DNA of 64,000 bases from Maratus speciosus (taxonomy: Eukaryota; Arthropoda; Arachnida; Araneae; Salticidae), in assembly GCA_963932465.1 (NCBI GenBank), contig OZ010791.1, positions 324,093,283-324,157,282 of the forward strand, in the 5' to 3' direction. Positions 23,680-37,239 of this stretch are shown here, piece by piece (the first letter of the stretch is position 1; the number at the start of each line of letters is the position of its first letter). A program made the translations under genes and the position numbers. Below the pieces are notes generated by a model. That model saw nothing but the letters and a program-made list of their open reading frames with translations, made no database searches and was not told the DNA's origin.

Positions 23680-24406
23680 CACATTCTTTTTCATTTGAAT
23701 GTTATAAATGATTTAGCAAATTCAAGAAATAAAAAATTTTCAGGAAATACAATAAGCTAGCTTTGCGTTACGCAATGTAAAACTAATAATAAATTACTTA
23801 TTTTACAGACATTTTAGATAGAATTGACAGATTTTGTCTATAAATATTCTTGGAAATGTAATTTAAAAAATTGGTTTGTTTTTCTTGTAAATAATCTTCA
23901 TAATACAAATTGACATACTTTTAGTTTTTTTTTTTTTTTAATTACCTTTCAGAAAAATGACCTTTTAATTCTTATAAAAACAAAATAAAACACGAATTCC
24001 ATAAATTTCTTTTGAAATTATATTTTATTTATTAATGAAATTGTACTTGTTTAGAACCTCTTAAAAATACTTTTATTTTATTTGATTTCGTAAATATTTA
24101 AACTATAATAGTTCTGTAATAATTAGAATTATAAATAGTTCTATTATAATTTTTATATAGGGTTCCTACACTTTCAGCAAAAATACCAGTATTTTTATGT
24201 ATACAGACTCGATTGATATAATCGTACGATTGCAAAAGGTGAGTTTTCCTCTAAGAAAATACTCATGTTTATCTCACTTAAAGACAGAACAATTCCCTGA
24301 TCAGTAGGAACCATGTTATACCATAAAATAAAATCAGAAAGCGATAAATACTTTTAAAGAGCCTATTTAAAATCTAAATTTTCAGAAAATTCCTTACTTA
24401 CCCGTA
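23680..24406. other. AT-rich spacer
   Basis: No gene or repeat partner recognised; homopolymer T tract near 23925. Confidence 0.4.
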
Positions 24407-24714
24407 AGGCATGGTGACGTCACGGCGACGTCGTTGTGAAGTCACACTGTGACTTTGTGACCGTCGATGTGACGTCATAGTGACTAGAATGCGAGGTCGT
24501 TATGGCCGTTTTAGAGGTCGTTTGTGACGTCACATTGTGACCACTCTGTGAAGTCACAGTGTGACTAATTTGTGAAAAGTGTGACATTTGTGACTACTTT
24601 GGCATTAATTTTGTGACGAACATGTGACGAAAGCGACAATGCTTTGAAGTCACATTGTGACCAATTTGTGAAATATGTGTCATTTGTGACGAACTTGTCA
24701 TAAACACTGTGATG
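24407..24714. repeat. Degenerate GTGACGTCAC-type repeat cluster
   Basis: At least ten units built from GTGAC, GTCAC and TGACGTCA alternate in both orientations, such as GTGACGTCACATTGTGAC. A related cluster lies at 30003-30290 in the opposite orientation, sharing a CATGGT(G/C)AC edge. There is no open frame. TGACGTCA equals the CRE/ATF consensus, but repeat decay can explain it. Confidence 0.7.
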
Positions 24715-24781
24715 ATTTCAAATGAAAATCAAATTCCAAATTAATTTCTTAAAAGGCGCAAAGGCCAACCTAGTGAAAATG

Positions 24782-24854
24782 ATTCCATGCCGGGACTCGA
24801 ACCCAGGCCATCAATATAACGCACTGACATTCTACCGACTAAACCACACGGAAC
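24782..24854 (-). pseudogene. tRNA-like sequence, left arm
   Basis: On the minus strand a 73-nt cloverleaf can be drawn. The 7-bp acceptor (GTTCCGT with ATGGAAT, two G-U pairs), an A-box-like TGGTTTAGTCGG and the perfect B box GGTTCGAGTCC are visible, and the anticodon stem pairs with one wobble. The loop has C where U33 is invariant, and a conventional reading of the anticodon is GTT. It is more likely a SINE head or tRNA pseudogene than a working tRNA. Confidence 0.65.
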
Positions 24855-25305
24855 GATACCCAGCCTGGAAAATTTCACACAATTACATGTTGGCAAGGCT
24901 ACAAAAGCAGCACAAGATGGGATATTTATCGTGAGCCACCGACATGGAATAAACAGGAAACTTAATTCAATCTAGCATCGATTGAATCTATATTAATACT
25001 TGGAAATTTTTACAGGGAGAACCATTCGCCTTGCATACAATATTTCAAATGAAAATCAAATTTCAAATTACATGCTTAAAAGTCAATTTTAATTTGAAAT
25101 TTGATTTTCATTTGAAATATTGTATGCAAGGCGAATGTTTCTCTCTGGAAAAATTTCGAAGTCTAAATATAGTTTCAATCGATGCTGAATTTAATTAAGT
25201 TTCGTGTTCGCCCCATGTCGGTGGCTCACGATAAATATCCCACCTTATGCTGCTTTTGTAGCCTTGCCAGCATGTAATAGCGAGAAATTTTTCAGGCTGA
25301 GTGTC

Positions 25306-25378
25306 GTTCCATGTGGTTTAGTCTGTAGAATGTTAGTGCGCTATGCTGATGGCACGGGTTCGAGTCTCGGCATGGACT
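25306..25378 (+). pseudogene. tRNA-like sequence, right arm
   Basis: The partner of the left-arm copy, with acceptor GTTCCAT/ATGGACT (one mismatch) and B box GGTTCGAGTCT. The anticodon loop differs (GCT at the same positions). The differences between arms show that the two copies have drifted apart. Confidence 0.65.
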
Positions 25379-25445
25379 CTTTTCACTAGGTTGGCCTTTG
25401 CGCCTTTTAAGCAATTAATTTGAAATTTGATTTTCCTTTGAAATA

Positions 25446-25864
25446 TTGTATGCAAACCGAATATTTCTTTGTGGAAAAATTTCCAAGTATTAATATTGTG
25501 ATGAATTTTAAAATGGACAAATTTAAAATAAAGTTTTGTTTGAGATATAAAATCGTATCTTTTTACCGTACTTTTTAGCAAAATATAGCTATTTTGAAGT
25601 CCTATTCTTCTAAAATAGTTTTAATTTTTCCACTTAAAAAACAATGTTTGTCAACTGACATCTTTTTTTATTAAGTTCTAAGCTTGATCTTGAGTTCAAG
25701 CTTGATATTAAGAATGTATAAGATTTTAAGGTGTTGTGGTTGTGATTAATCTTTGCTTTATTAAATACGACGTAAGCCATATTTATTTAAATTTTTTATT
25801 TCCGTGTAAATTGTATTTTGTGAATATGAGCTGAAATAGATTTGGTATGTTCTATAGGAAAAGA
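25446..25864. other. AT-rich spacer
   Basis: No gene recognised. 25446-25490 resembles the sequence just beside the palindrome centre. Confidence 0.4.
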
Positions 25865-27195
25865 CTGATCTGGGAAATAGAAAAAACAAGTAAGAAAAAT
25901 CATGCGTTAAGCATAGATTATAAAACACTTTCCAACACTTCCCGAATGCTTTAAAAAAACTTCGTTATTTAGGGAAATAAGGTAAATAAGAGAACTAAGT
26001 AAACATTTTAGAAAACGCATAAAACATTTGAAAAACTCATTTCCGCAGTTACTGTCCATAGCTAAATAGGTTTTCCAATTCTTTTGAACAGCCCTGTATT
26101 TGATCTGTAGGTTGATATATATATTATATAATGGGATAATTTAGTTTAGCAAGAAAACGCATAACAGGTTGAAACTCTCTTTCAGCAATTTATACTAATA
26201 TATGGAAACATACTTTAATACTTTTGTACAACCCTGTAGTTGACCTAGAACCTTCATTACACGCCACCGTTTAGTTAAAATTTAATTCAAACTAAAACAC
26301 ACTTAAAACAGCTGAAATCACATTTCCAGAAATTATAATTTATAGACGGCCATGTATCCAATTCTTTGCATGACCCTGTATACCATTTTATCTATATTAT
26401 ACAACAGTAAATTAAATTCAGTTCAGCGTAAAAATGCACAACTCATTTAAAAACCACCTTTAAGTAACTTGCGCTCATACCCAGTAATCCTTGCGAATTA
26501 CTTTTGTGTAGCCCTGTATATGAATTATAGCATTTATATACACCATATACTATGCATAAATATAGTGAATCATAAAAGCGCATATCATAATTAAAATGCT
26601 TTTCCAGCAATCATCACAAATGAACAGTACTTCGGATACTATATAGTATCTGAACTATATTATGTGTGCCTGTAAATGCTATATACACTTCATATTCTAC
26701 ATGAAAAATTTATAGTATGTAAACCTCAGCGACGTATATCATTTTTATTATATATGAAATAGATTAACATAATTAAAGTACGCAGCAAACAATTCCCTCC
26801 ACCGCTATATCATTATGTATTGGAATTTCTTTTTAGCCCTGTAAATGAACAATAACTATTCTTTGCATCTCGTATTCTTCAGAATGCATATTTTAGTACG
26901 TTTCATTAATGCATATCAATTTTTTTCTGTATGAAAACGTGTAAAATCATGAAAAAACCTTTGAAACGATTTTTTCCCATAGGCCGTAATGTAACGGAAT
27001 ACTTTTGACTGTACCTGTAAATGAACTAAACATGCTACAAACGTCGTTACACATAGGGACCGTGCTATGGTAAAGGTCAATAACATCTAAAAATTTCAGA
27101 GCAATCCGAGTATATTTACGAGAGTTAGAGCGCGGACAGACGGCTAGACAAACCAAAGTCATAAACACTTTTCAACTTTGTTGAAAGGTGTTAAA
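25865..27195. mobile_element. Repeat with ~140-175-bp internal subrepeats and terminal hairpin
   Basis: A motif of the form CTTTTG-x-AGCCCTGTA-x-TGA recurs at about 26091, 26232, 26373, 26511, 26668, 26836 and 27013, giving spacings of 141, 141, 138, 157, 168 and 177. The left end has AACACTTTCCAACA near 25924 and the right end closes with its inverted form in the hairpin TTTCAACTTTGTTGAAAGG (27171-27189). A GACAGACGG tract precedes the hairpin (27134). Other copies are at 57468/60083 and 63110-63440. Central tandem repeats plus a 3' hairpin recall Helentron/DINE-like non-autonomous elements, which is inference. Confidence 0.7.
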
Positions 27196-28163
27196 AAGGA
27201 AATATAAAAGTAAAATAAATGATTGAAAGGAAATATAAAAGTAAAATAATGAACTTTAAAAAACATATACTAAGCAGTTTAATCTATAAGCTTCCTATCA
27301 GGCATGAAAAACACTTTATTTCAATGCTTAAATATAATATTTTATTTTTTAAGGGTGTAAAGGCTTTTAGGTTTCCAAACTGCTTATTTTCTGATTCATT
27401 TTTAAATTCCTTTTTGTTCTCAAACGCATCAAACTGAAAAATTCTCTTATTTAGAAACTACCTAATGTGCCGTGCTTCTCGATTTTTTGATAAATGCAGA
27501 AAATATTACAAAAAAATGCTGTCAATGTAGGCGTTTTGAACCGAATTTTTCACAGCGAAAGATCTGGGAATGAAAAAAAAAGGTCTTACTGAGAAAATAA
27601 TTATTTAAAACTTAAATTCTAATGAATTGAGGGGAAAATGAAATCACACGGCCTCTTAAACATCTCTTCAAAAATCACCTCAGCAAGTTTCATGTTTTTA
27701 CTTTTAAAAACGAGTCTGAAAATGTCTCAGAAAATATCGAGCTGTTGAAGGTGGAAAAATATTTTTTCGAATACACCTTTAATGCCAATATTTATGTGTA
27801 TCGAAAACGTAGAAAATGAGTTTACAATCGAAGAAAATTTAATAACTGATTCTGAATGTATATAATTAAATGTTTGATTAAAATCGCAAATAGAAAAAAA
27901 ATGCTTACATACAATTAAAAATAAATAAATAAATATACCAATTTGAAAAATACTAAAAATAATAATTAGTATTTTTAATTGTACTATTAAACAACAACTA
28001 ACTACAATAGATGAATTAAATGCATTATTAGATTTAGCAATTTCTCAAAAATCTTTCCATGTGTTATAAGGAATTCCTATTATTTTATAATTTTGGCAAA
28101 TGTTAAATCTGAAAACATTGGTATGAAGATTCAGGATTTTAAATAATAATTTAAAATATTATT

Positions 28164-28208
<45 letters not shown>

Positions 28209-30002
28209 TTAAAAGTTACGCTATTATAATATGTAAAAAGACATTTTCGCACTTATAATGTTAATTTCTAAACTGAAACAGTTTCGTAATATCATACTAT
28301 TCGAATATAATATTTAACTCCAAAACAATAATGACGATAAATACTGTTAAATGAGTGTTAGTAATCAGGAAAAAAATAAGAAGCCGAAAAAAATTCCACA
28401 TCACTGTCTCAATCCCAAGTAACTGCAAATTAATGTTTATATTCATCCCACTATGAATGTAGACATGAATTTTTTTTTTTTTTTTTTTTTTTTTGAGCGA
28501 TGGCCGATTAACACATTTTACAAAATAGTGTCGATTAGGAAAATTTTGCTTCAAAACAATTCCAGATCAGTCACTTTCTATATGTATAACATAAAACTAT
28601 TTAATTCATAATCGTAATATACAAACAGAAATAAAAAATTTAAATTAAATAAGACTTGCCTTTTTTTGCTGTAAATTAATAATATCCGAGTATTTTTGCC
28701 CGAAAATGGCAGACGTCTTTCTCTTACATTTAAAAAAGCAAAAACAAAAGCTGACATTGTAGACTTGGTCATGTTCTTTTCCCGCGTGTATTACAAAAAG
28801 TTCTCTGTTTACCCTGCGGTTGCGGTTATATCCGACGCAGACGATCTCCAGCAGCTGATTTTACTGTTTATTTGCAGTCCTAACTTTCAGGCGGAATAGT
28901 TTTATGAGTTAGTCTGTAATTAAAATTTTCTATTTGAAGAATTTTCCAATGCATTTTACCATTTCTTTTTTATCACTTTCAAAAAAATTCATTTGAAAAC
29001 GGAAGTTTATTAGATAAAACACTGCTTAAATTTTTAAAATGTGTAAAAAAAATTTCATGGTAATAATACCACCCCCCTTTTTTTAAGTAAAGTTTGTTTC
29101 ATGCGTAATAAATAAAAAATATCTTCTTAATAAATAAAAAAAAAATGTTTTCGAGGATAAAAAATTTTTCTTGTTATCTTAGTCAATCTTTTCATGTTAA
29201 TTTTCTGCAGAATAAAACAATTTGTAAAATAACTTTTTTAAAAGTCATACCTCTAAAACACAAATTGGAAATGCGAAAAATTAATTATATCATGTGTTTT
29301 GCATAAATTTTGTATATATTTTGTATATATATATTTATTTTTTTTCGGAAAAGGCTAATTTTATTTAAAAAGGCTGAAAGAAGTAAATTTTTTTTAAAAA
29401 AAAACTGTTACTAAAAATAGATTAACAGGAAAAAAATATGACTTGAATGCAAATTATAAAGTAATAAATGCATATATGACTAAACTCTGAAGATTCTTTC
29501 TGCGTGCTCATTAAAATCTGCAGACTTAACTGTAATAGAAAATGTTTAGTTTGAAACCACAGAAGTGTTTCGACCAGTGGTCGCCAAAAAAGTTAAAAAA
29601 TTTCCTCCCTGCAAACTAAATATGTAAAGTGTATAGATTTAATATTTCTAATTCTAAATATGTTTCAAATTGCTCCAGCGCATAGCATTTTTCTGAGAAA
29701 TACTTTTATAATAATAACAATCCGTGATGTATTATTATATTAAATTGCAATGCTAGATAAAATTGAAATCATGAAAAAAGTATACTTTCACTTCTTAGAT
29801 ATCAAATTGATAAAATATAGCATGGAAATCTAGTTTTTTGATACTTGTACCGTGCATTTTTCTTTTTCTTCCCTCCCCCTTCTTTTCGTGTCCGAATTTA
29901 CTATTTGCTGTCCACTAATATTCATTCCTTATGCCGCTGTAACGAGGGCATGTTTTAAATATTTCTCTTCATTTTCAAAAATTTTTGAAGTTAATATTTT
30001 TG
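27196..30002. other. AT-rich intergenic stretch
   Basis: No gene is supported. It contains a 39-base A tract (28165-28203) and a ~24-base T tract (28470-28493). The small frames 28578-28772 and 28696-28899 overlap on opposite strands with no family resemblance. Confidence 0.45.
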
Positions 30003-30290
30003 TCACACTGTGATTTACAATATGGTGGTTTTTTTGTCACATATATGACGTGACGTACGTTACATGCAGTGACATAACAGTGACGTTACAATATTTTTTT
30101 AATTGCCGGAAAAATAAAATTTTACAATAAGTAACATGTTTTAAAGAATTTTTATAATTGTTTAAAGTTTTCTAAGAAGTTCACATCTCAGTCACAATGT
30201 GACATCACTGAGTGGTAGCATTTTGGTCACAGATGTGACGTGACCACAGTGACTTACAGTGACGTCACAATGACGTCACTGTGACCATGC
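30003..30290. repeat. Second GTGACGTCAC-type repeat cluster
   Basis: Units such as GTGACGTGAC, CAGTGACGTCACAATGACG and GTCACAATGTGAC are grouped at 30003-30090 and 30180-30290, separated by about 90 AT-rich bases. Read on the minus strand it begins CATGGTCACAGTGACGTCA, like the 24407 cluster. Confidence 0.7.
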
Positions 30291-30529
30291 ATGCTATGAG
30301 GGTAGTTTAATCCTTTCGTTGCTTGCCCTCCCTCGATTTCCACAAGAACGCAAAAGTAGCAAAATTTGCGCAAACCATTATTACCTCGATCTAATTCTAT
30401 ATTTAAAAGGAACTCTTTAAAAAAACTGCATATTTCAACTCTAAAATATATGTAAATTTGAAATATGTAATAACATAAATTCGCAAATTTTGAACTTATT
30501 TTGACTTTTAAAAATACTACCCAGCGAGA

Positions 30530-33500
30530 GGACTAATATTTATTATACCAAAACATATGAATATCACATTAACTGGTTACTTGTTAGCCAGTAAATATCG
30601 TACTTTATACATAAATCCTTATCTCAGTGCAAGTGTAAGAAATATTCAATATGAAAATTCAACAAAAATTTAGAAATCATTGAATTTTAAAGAAATGAAC
30701 CTGAAAAAGAAAACTGGTTATTGATACACTTTGGTTGAAAAAGAGACGGATATTCAAAGGATAACGGGATAAAAACATTTTGTAAAAGTTCAGTCGGTAT
30801 TTTATCTTGAAACATAATAGTAATGTATGGAAATAAAAAAATCACTTACACAATGACAATTGTTGGTAGGTAAATATTACATATTGCCAAATATGCTTTA
30901 CAGAAAACATTTCTAAGTAAATATTCATTTTTCCACTTCTTGGTATGTATGCTAATGAAAAATACAGAGTCTTTGGAAATTGTTTTTTTTTTTTTTTGGG
31001 GGGGGGGGGGGCGGTACTTATTGTTAGATAAATACATGCACGTCAATAAATTCAAGTTTTAATTTCAAATAAGAGGGTATAGAAAGCATGTTGTGAACTG
31101 TAATAAAAATGTTGCTTGTCCATTTATAACAGAATGTTTTAAATGATTTAGATATTTTTAGATGTAATATTTATCATATAATTAATTATAAAATAAAAGT
31201 TCTTCACGTTGTTTTATGTAAGCGATAATAGTTTTTTACCAATTTTTTATCGGTTAAAAAAAAATATTTCTGTAATTAATTCTATATATATTATTTATAA
31301 TTTTAAATGTTATTTTTTTATATAAAATGTTTTTCTTTTCATTATAATTTAAAATGATTTATGTTTTTTATATATTTCTTTAGCAATTATTTTTATCATT
31401 ATTCTCTCTGGAAATTTATTTTTAGATTTTGTTTTGTACTGTTATATTTACAGAATTTTAAATGTTTAAAAAAAATTTAAACCATTTTCATTTTCATTTT
31501 AAATTAAAATATTGAAATAGAAAAATCATTCTTCCATATTTATAATATGGTGAAAGTACAAAATAAAAGCATTAAATCCTACCTTTAAAATGTCACAACG
31601 AAACATATTTGCTACTTAATTTTAAAGAAAGTTATTCTTAAGATAATTTAAGACGATTGCAAAGTGGTATGTATATCACATTAGCTGAATAGTTACCTTG
31701 AGGTTGTCAGAGAAAATTTTTATTTAAAAATAAATCTTTATCTGGCTACAAGTATAAGAAATAATGAACATGAAAAATGTACATAGAATTTAAAATGCGT
31801 TGCACTGGAATAAAATAAAAAGACAAAAAGTATACTGTTATATTATTCACACTCTTTGTTTGATCAGGAGACGGATTTACAAAGAAGAAATGGATGAGAA
31901 ATACTTTGTAAAAGTTCTGTTGTACTTTATCTTCAAATAAAAAAGTAATTCATACACTTTTTTCTTATATTTAGTTTTAAATGTAATCATAATATTACCC
32001 AAGGAAAAAATGGGAAAATTAAAAACAAATATTTCTACATAAATGAGCATTTTTCCATGTTCTTGAATTTTTACATAAAATCAAACTTATGTATGTAGTA
32101 TTTCATTGAGAGTAATTAGTTTCTGCGTAATCGGTAATTTTTCATTAATAAACAATGTGTGTCAATAATAAATGATCGTTTGAATAAAAAATGTACTGGA
32201 AATTAACTTTTTTTATAGTTTGCATTAGAAACGTTTCTTCTTATTAATTTGTACCATACTCTTGTGAATGATTTAGAAATCTCTAGAAAGAATATTTTTT
32301 AGAGGCTAAAAAATGTTTAGTGGTATACATGGACAAAGCGTTTGTCCATGTAAGAAATAATAGTTTTTTTTTTTTTTTCCTACAGTTTTCAAAACGATCT
32401 GTGATTATTTCTATATTAAGTTTTAGAATATAATTTTTGAAGGAGATTTTTCTAATAATAAAACTGTAACTTTTAGTACAATTTTAAACAAATTATTTAA
32501 AAAAAAATTAAGTAAATGTCTTCTTAGAAACAGAAAATCAATTATACATTTTAAATCTGCTGATTGCATTTTATACTATGTTTTTATTCAGAAAAATTAA
32601 AAGTTTAAACTTTCTAAAATCAGTTAAAATTTACTTTAAGACTAAAGTAGAGAAAAAATAATAGCTTTACTATATTTATTATTTCATCATAATAATAAAA
32701 AATAGAAATTCGAATACGTATTTCAGAATCAATTAAAAAAATGGTTCTTTATACTTTAACAGCAAAGGACTGCAAAACTGAGATGAATATCATATTAGCT
32801 GACTATTTTAGTGTAGAATTTAGACATTTTTCTCCGATAGGGAGTTTTGCAGCTCTAGTGGGAAAATTGCAAAACTACAAGGTATAATTGGAATTTTCAG
32901 ACTGTTGAAAGATATAAAACCTCAAATCATTCTGGGGGGAGTGACATTTTGCTAGTCCAATGGGGTTACAATTCCTCCCTGATCATCGCTGAGTTCATCC
33001 CTGGACTAATCTAAGTTAGCCTGATAATATTTTGTTTAAAAAAAATTATGCCTTATTATAAAATTTAAAAATATCCACCCTAAAAGAGAATTTAACATGT
33101 TTTACATTTAACTTTCAAAAATAGGAGCATAAATAAAAAGAAAAATCCCGTCATATTATTGATGTTTTTGGATTAAACAAGAAACCTTTGTAAAACTATC
33201 GTAAATGTCCGTAATAATTAAATCGTGTGCACATATTCCTGAATACAGAAGAAAACATTAATCAACTTTTTAAAAAAATGTTCGCAATATAAATAATTGA
33301 AAATAAATGGATATTAATTCAGAATAGAAATAGATATGTAAAAAGTCTTCAAAACTGACATTTTTTAATCACAACTCTTAAAATAAAATCCTAAAATTAT
33401 GATTATAAGAGACTTTATAAATATCTTCGTATGGATATCAGACAGATAAAACACTTATAAAAATTTCCAGGAAAAAATGTACTTTAAAACAGAACTTATT

Positions 33501-34057
33501 AATATTTTTTTACATAAATTCCTCCTAATTAATTAAACTTTTAAAAAAGTATTTTAACACTACTTATCAAAAGATTTAGGGTAAAAAAAAAAAAAAAAAG
33601 TAATTAAAATATTTTTAGTGAGTAGTATCACAGGAGAAAAAAAGTATGTACGGAATTAGCGAATATGCTTCAAAACTACTAATCTATTTTTAATAAGAAT
33701 AAATATTCCTCGTTTCCTTAATATCATCAGTGTCAATTTTAATTACAGAAAAAAGTATAATTAGAATATTCGCTAATAACCGAGGCTGAATTTTGTCCTT
33801 TTAACTCCATTTGTTCGAAAGAAGTGTGATAATGCAATACCCTAAATTTACGTATTAAAGTCGATTCAAAAATTTATTATTCATGCGATTGTAAATTTAA
33901 AAGCACATTTTGACATCTGATCATGTAGATATTTTAAGGCCTAACGATTAGCAAAGTATATTAAAAATCTTATTTATCAATTTGAAAGATGAGTGAGCAT
34001 AAAATAAATAAATAATAATAATAATAATACTACTAATAATAATAATGCATTCAAACA

Positions 34058-34103
<46 letters not shown>

Positions 34104-35770
34104 AGCATAGATATAAAGATACTATTTGCCCTTTTTTACCTACACAGATTAATATTTTCAAGTGACTAACATTTTGTAATACAGGCACTAGATTTTTCAA
34201 CACGTAGCATTTTGTATACGTAGTGGGAAAGTTTTAAAACGGTAGTAAATGCCCATAATAATTAAATCTTGTTCATATATTGCGGAATATAAAAGAAAAC
34301 TTTAAACAACTTTTTTAAAAACTTTAAAAACTCTCTCAATTCTCAATATAAATAATTGAAGATAAATGGATATTAATTTGAGAATAGAAATAGATATGTA
34401 AAAAGTCCTCAAAAATGACAATTTTGAATGATAACTCTTTTAAAATAAAATCCAAAAATTGTTATTATAAATAAACTTTTTAAATATCCTCATAAGGATA
34501 AAACAGACAGATAAAACACTTATAAAAATTTCCAGGAAAAATGCACTTTAAAACAGATCTTCTTAATATTTTTTTTACATAAATTCATCCTAATTAATTA
34601 AACTTTTGAAAACGTATGTTAATACTACTTATCAGAAAATTTGGGGTAAAAAAATAATTAAACTATTTTTAGTGAGTAGTATCAGAGGAGAAAAAATTAT
34701 GCAACGAATTAGCGAATGTGCTTCAAAACTCCTAATCTCTTTTTTTTTATATATAAGATTCTAAGGATTTTAATATTCCAATTTCCCCCCTAATATCATC
34801 AATGTACAATTTTAATTACAGAAATATATAATTAGAATATTCCTTAATAACCGAGGCTGGATTTTGTCTTTTTAAACTTAATTTATTTGAAAGTGGTGTG
34901 ATAATGTAATGCTCTATATTTACAGATTAAAACCTATTCATAAATTTATTTTTCATGCTATTGTAAATTTAAAAACACATTATGAAAGCTGTTCATATAG
35001 ACATTTTAATGCCTAAGTATCAGAAAAGGATATTAAAAATCTGATTTATCAATTTGAAAGACGAGCGGGCATTTTCAGAAAAAGTTTAATCATTAAAACT
35101 TTGAAACATTTAAAAACTAGTGGGTTGTGGCAATCCCAAAATTTTCATCCATCTCAAATAGGTTCATACTTTCTGAAAAGGCAGCACAGCAGCGCCATCG
35201 GCTGGGTAATTTACGCAAAATCTTATCTGCAGTAACTTAAGCCAACTTCTGACTGAATCTGAAGTTTGTAGAAAATCCGTGCATTTGATTTTTAGATAGA
35301 GCTATTGACGAAACCGTGAAAAATGCAGCCTATCAGCGCCACCTGTTGGGCGATTTACACCAAAAAGCTATAAGCACCAATTTATATCTGCGTCTAACTG
35401 AATCTAAAGTTTTATTAAAGTACCTTCATTAGTGCTTGAGATAGAGCACCCACAAAATTTGTGTCACATACAGTCAGACGGACTCACAGACAGACGTTTT
35501 GTAAAAACATGTTTTTCGTGATCTCTGACCTCTAAAACGTGTAAATAGGTCGAAAACCAGAATTTGAAATTCACGAATCCAATACTTTCTTCTTTTAAAG
35601 ATAGAAGAAATTAAAAAAAAAAACAGCATGGATCTAAAAGTTCTATTTTGCACCTTTTTACCTACACAGACTAATATTTACAAGAGACTTACGTTTTGTA
35701 ATACATTCCCTGGATTTTTCAACAGATAGCGTTTTGTACACATAGAAGGAAACTTTTAAAAACCGCACTA
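30530..35770. repeat. Old tandem duplications, units about 1.05-1.1 kb or more
   Basis: 33211-34000 and 34257-35070 are direct repeats offset by about 1,046-1,068 bp; for example ATAACCGAGGCTG occurs at 33776 and 34846. 34085-34260 recurs at 35610-35770 after an unrelated ~500-bp block. 30545-30830 and 31660-31950 are another diverged direct pair. A long A tract (34062-34101) and microsatellite TAA repeats (34010-34045) lie inside. No coding frames are shared between copies, so this is non-coding duplication. Confidence 0.7.
35105..35605. mobile_element. Inserted repeat with internal duplication and GACAGACG tract
   Basis: Two diverged subunits start near 35181 and 35325 (shared words CAGCGCCA, TTTACRC and CTGAATCT-AAGTTT), followed by CAGTCAGACGGACTCACAGACAGACG (described in parts: 35478-35505) and a closing hairpin at about 35585-35608 (TTCTTCTTTTAAAGATAGAAGAA). 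The block interrupts the tandem copy at 34.3-35.8 kb. Its layout parallels 25865-27195, but the sequence is different. It is possibly a LINE 3' end or a non-autonomous element. Confidence 0.5.
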
Positions 35771-37037
35771 ATTGATCCATGAAACTAAAATAAAACAACA
35801 TATTTTTAAATTTTAAATATGAAACGTTTGCATGACGGTTAGGCAATGAAGCTCTGATAAAGCCGTTTATAATGTCAAGTTCATATACATGGTAAACAGA
35901 TATGCAGCATGTGATTATTCCCTACTATATCAATACCTTAGTAACTAATTATGATTAGTTTCAGTTATATAAGTCCTGTCATATTAGTTGTATTTTCTTT
36001 AATTTTAGACATTTTTATAACAAAACGCTGGTAATTTATCTGAAGGAGAACCACCCATTTGAAACTTTCAAAAAATAGATTTTTTTTTTTTAATTTATTC
36101 TTCTTTTTCTGATAATTGAGGTGTAGACAGTTGCTCTTAAGCTATTATTTTGAAATTTGAATTATTAAAAATGTTACACCAACAAATATCCCGCTCTATC
36201 TAATTGCTTCTACAGAAAACTTTAAAGATCAAATGCATTTTTTTTTCTCAATACAATTTTTTTTACCTGGTTGCTTGGATTCTTCGAGCTCTGAGCCTCC
36301 GATTTCTTATAATTTTTAATAAATAGTTAAAGTTCAATTTTATATGGATCCTGGTAATTTTTGTTTTCATTTTTTCGATTTTTTACAAGTATTGTATGGA
36401 GTTAAATTGATATTTTTAATGCCACTATTATCACAAATATTCTGTTTAAAAAAATCCAGCATTACAGATTATCTGGTTGAGGTTATGTTTGATGTTTTAG
36501 AAATGCTATGTGAAATGACTATCTGGTACTGCATTTTCTGGACTTCTGGTTTACATAAAATACAAGGAAGAAGATTTTTTTTTCTTAATCCATACTTATT
36601 ATGGAATAGTGGATAGTCCCAGATTTTTACCTTACATATTGTATAATGTTATAAAGCGAATTACTTCTTTATATCACAGAAAAATTCAACATTGTCTAAA
36701 CTTCCCCATTTTTCTATAAACACGGGAATAAGAAATACTGTGAATAATTTTGTTCTGAGTTAATTAAATGTTACTAAGAAAATGCTTAGACGTATGTATA
36801 ATTTAGATATCTAAAAATTTTCAGTTATAATCGTTTCTTAAGAAAGGAATCTCTCTTCACCTGATAAATTACAAATTTTGACAACGAAATAAACGAAATA
36901 AAATAGCAACCAAAAATCGAGAATAGCCTTTAAAATATTTCGGATTTATTATCATAAATAACTTTCTGACGGGTTAGCATTATATATGAAATTCATTGGT
37001 CAATTTCAAGTTAGTTTTGCCTGTCATTACCTTGGTA
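35771..37037. other. AT-rich intergenic stretch
   Basis: No repeat partner found. The 90-codon frame at 36344-36616 is hydrophobic and T-rich with no recognised family, and is treated as compositional. Confidence 0.4.
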
Positions 37038-37239
37038 CACTGTTAAAAATTTTGCAGCATTCTGGCAGGTCATTCGACCGTTTTTTGAAAAAACGGTTTC
37101 ATAACCATAATTTAGCTATATTCTGACCATAAAATGGCCAATAATATGGTCAGAATAGTGTTAAAATTACGGTTGTGTAACCGTTTTCGGAAAAAAACGG
37201 TCAAATGACCTGCCAGAATGCTGCAAATTTTTAACAGTG
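37038..37239. mobile_element. 202-bp palindromic MITE, CACTGTTAAA ends
   Basis: Ends CACTGTTAAAAAT and its complement, flanked by TA at 37036-37037 and 37240-37241. The arms pair nearly to the centre over about 95 bp each, with blocks GCAGCATTCTGGCAGGTCAT and TATTCTGACCAT. A diverged copy lies at 61214-61412. Confidence 0.92.

Larger units (their letters stand above)
24715..25445. mobile_element. 730-bp palindrome carrying two tRNA-like heads
   Basis: 24715-25080 is the reverse complement of about 25085-25445. Each arm contains a tRNA-like segment (24782-24854 minus, 25306-25378 plus), the block TGGGATATTTATCGTGAGCC (minus/plus), and an AATTTGAAATTTGATTTTC tail. The tail occurs four times, at both outer ends and both sides of the centre. 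This arrangement fits two SINEs in head-to-tail inverted order or a dimeric foldback. Confidence 0.85.

Noticed and set aside
28165..28203. Long A tract as a processed-pseudogene tail
   Set aside because: No upstream coding remnant or target duplication; many similar tracts occur, several next to CACTGT ends.
36344..36616. 90-codon hydrophobic open frame
   Set aside because: T-rich composition alone yields Phe/Leu-rich frames; no start context, splice signals or family resemblance.
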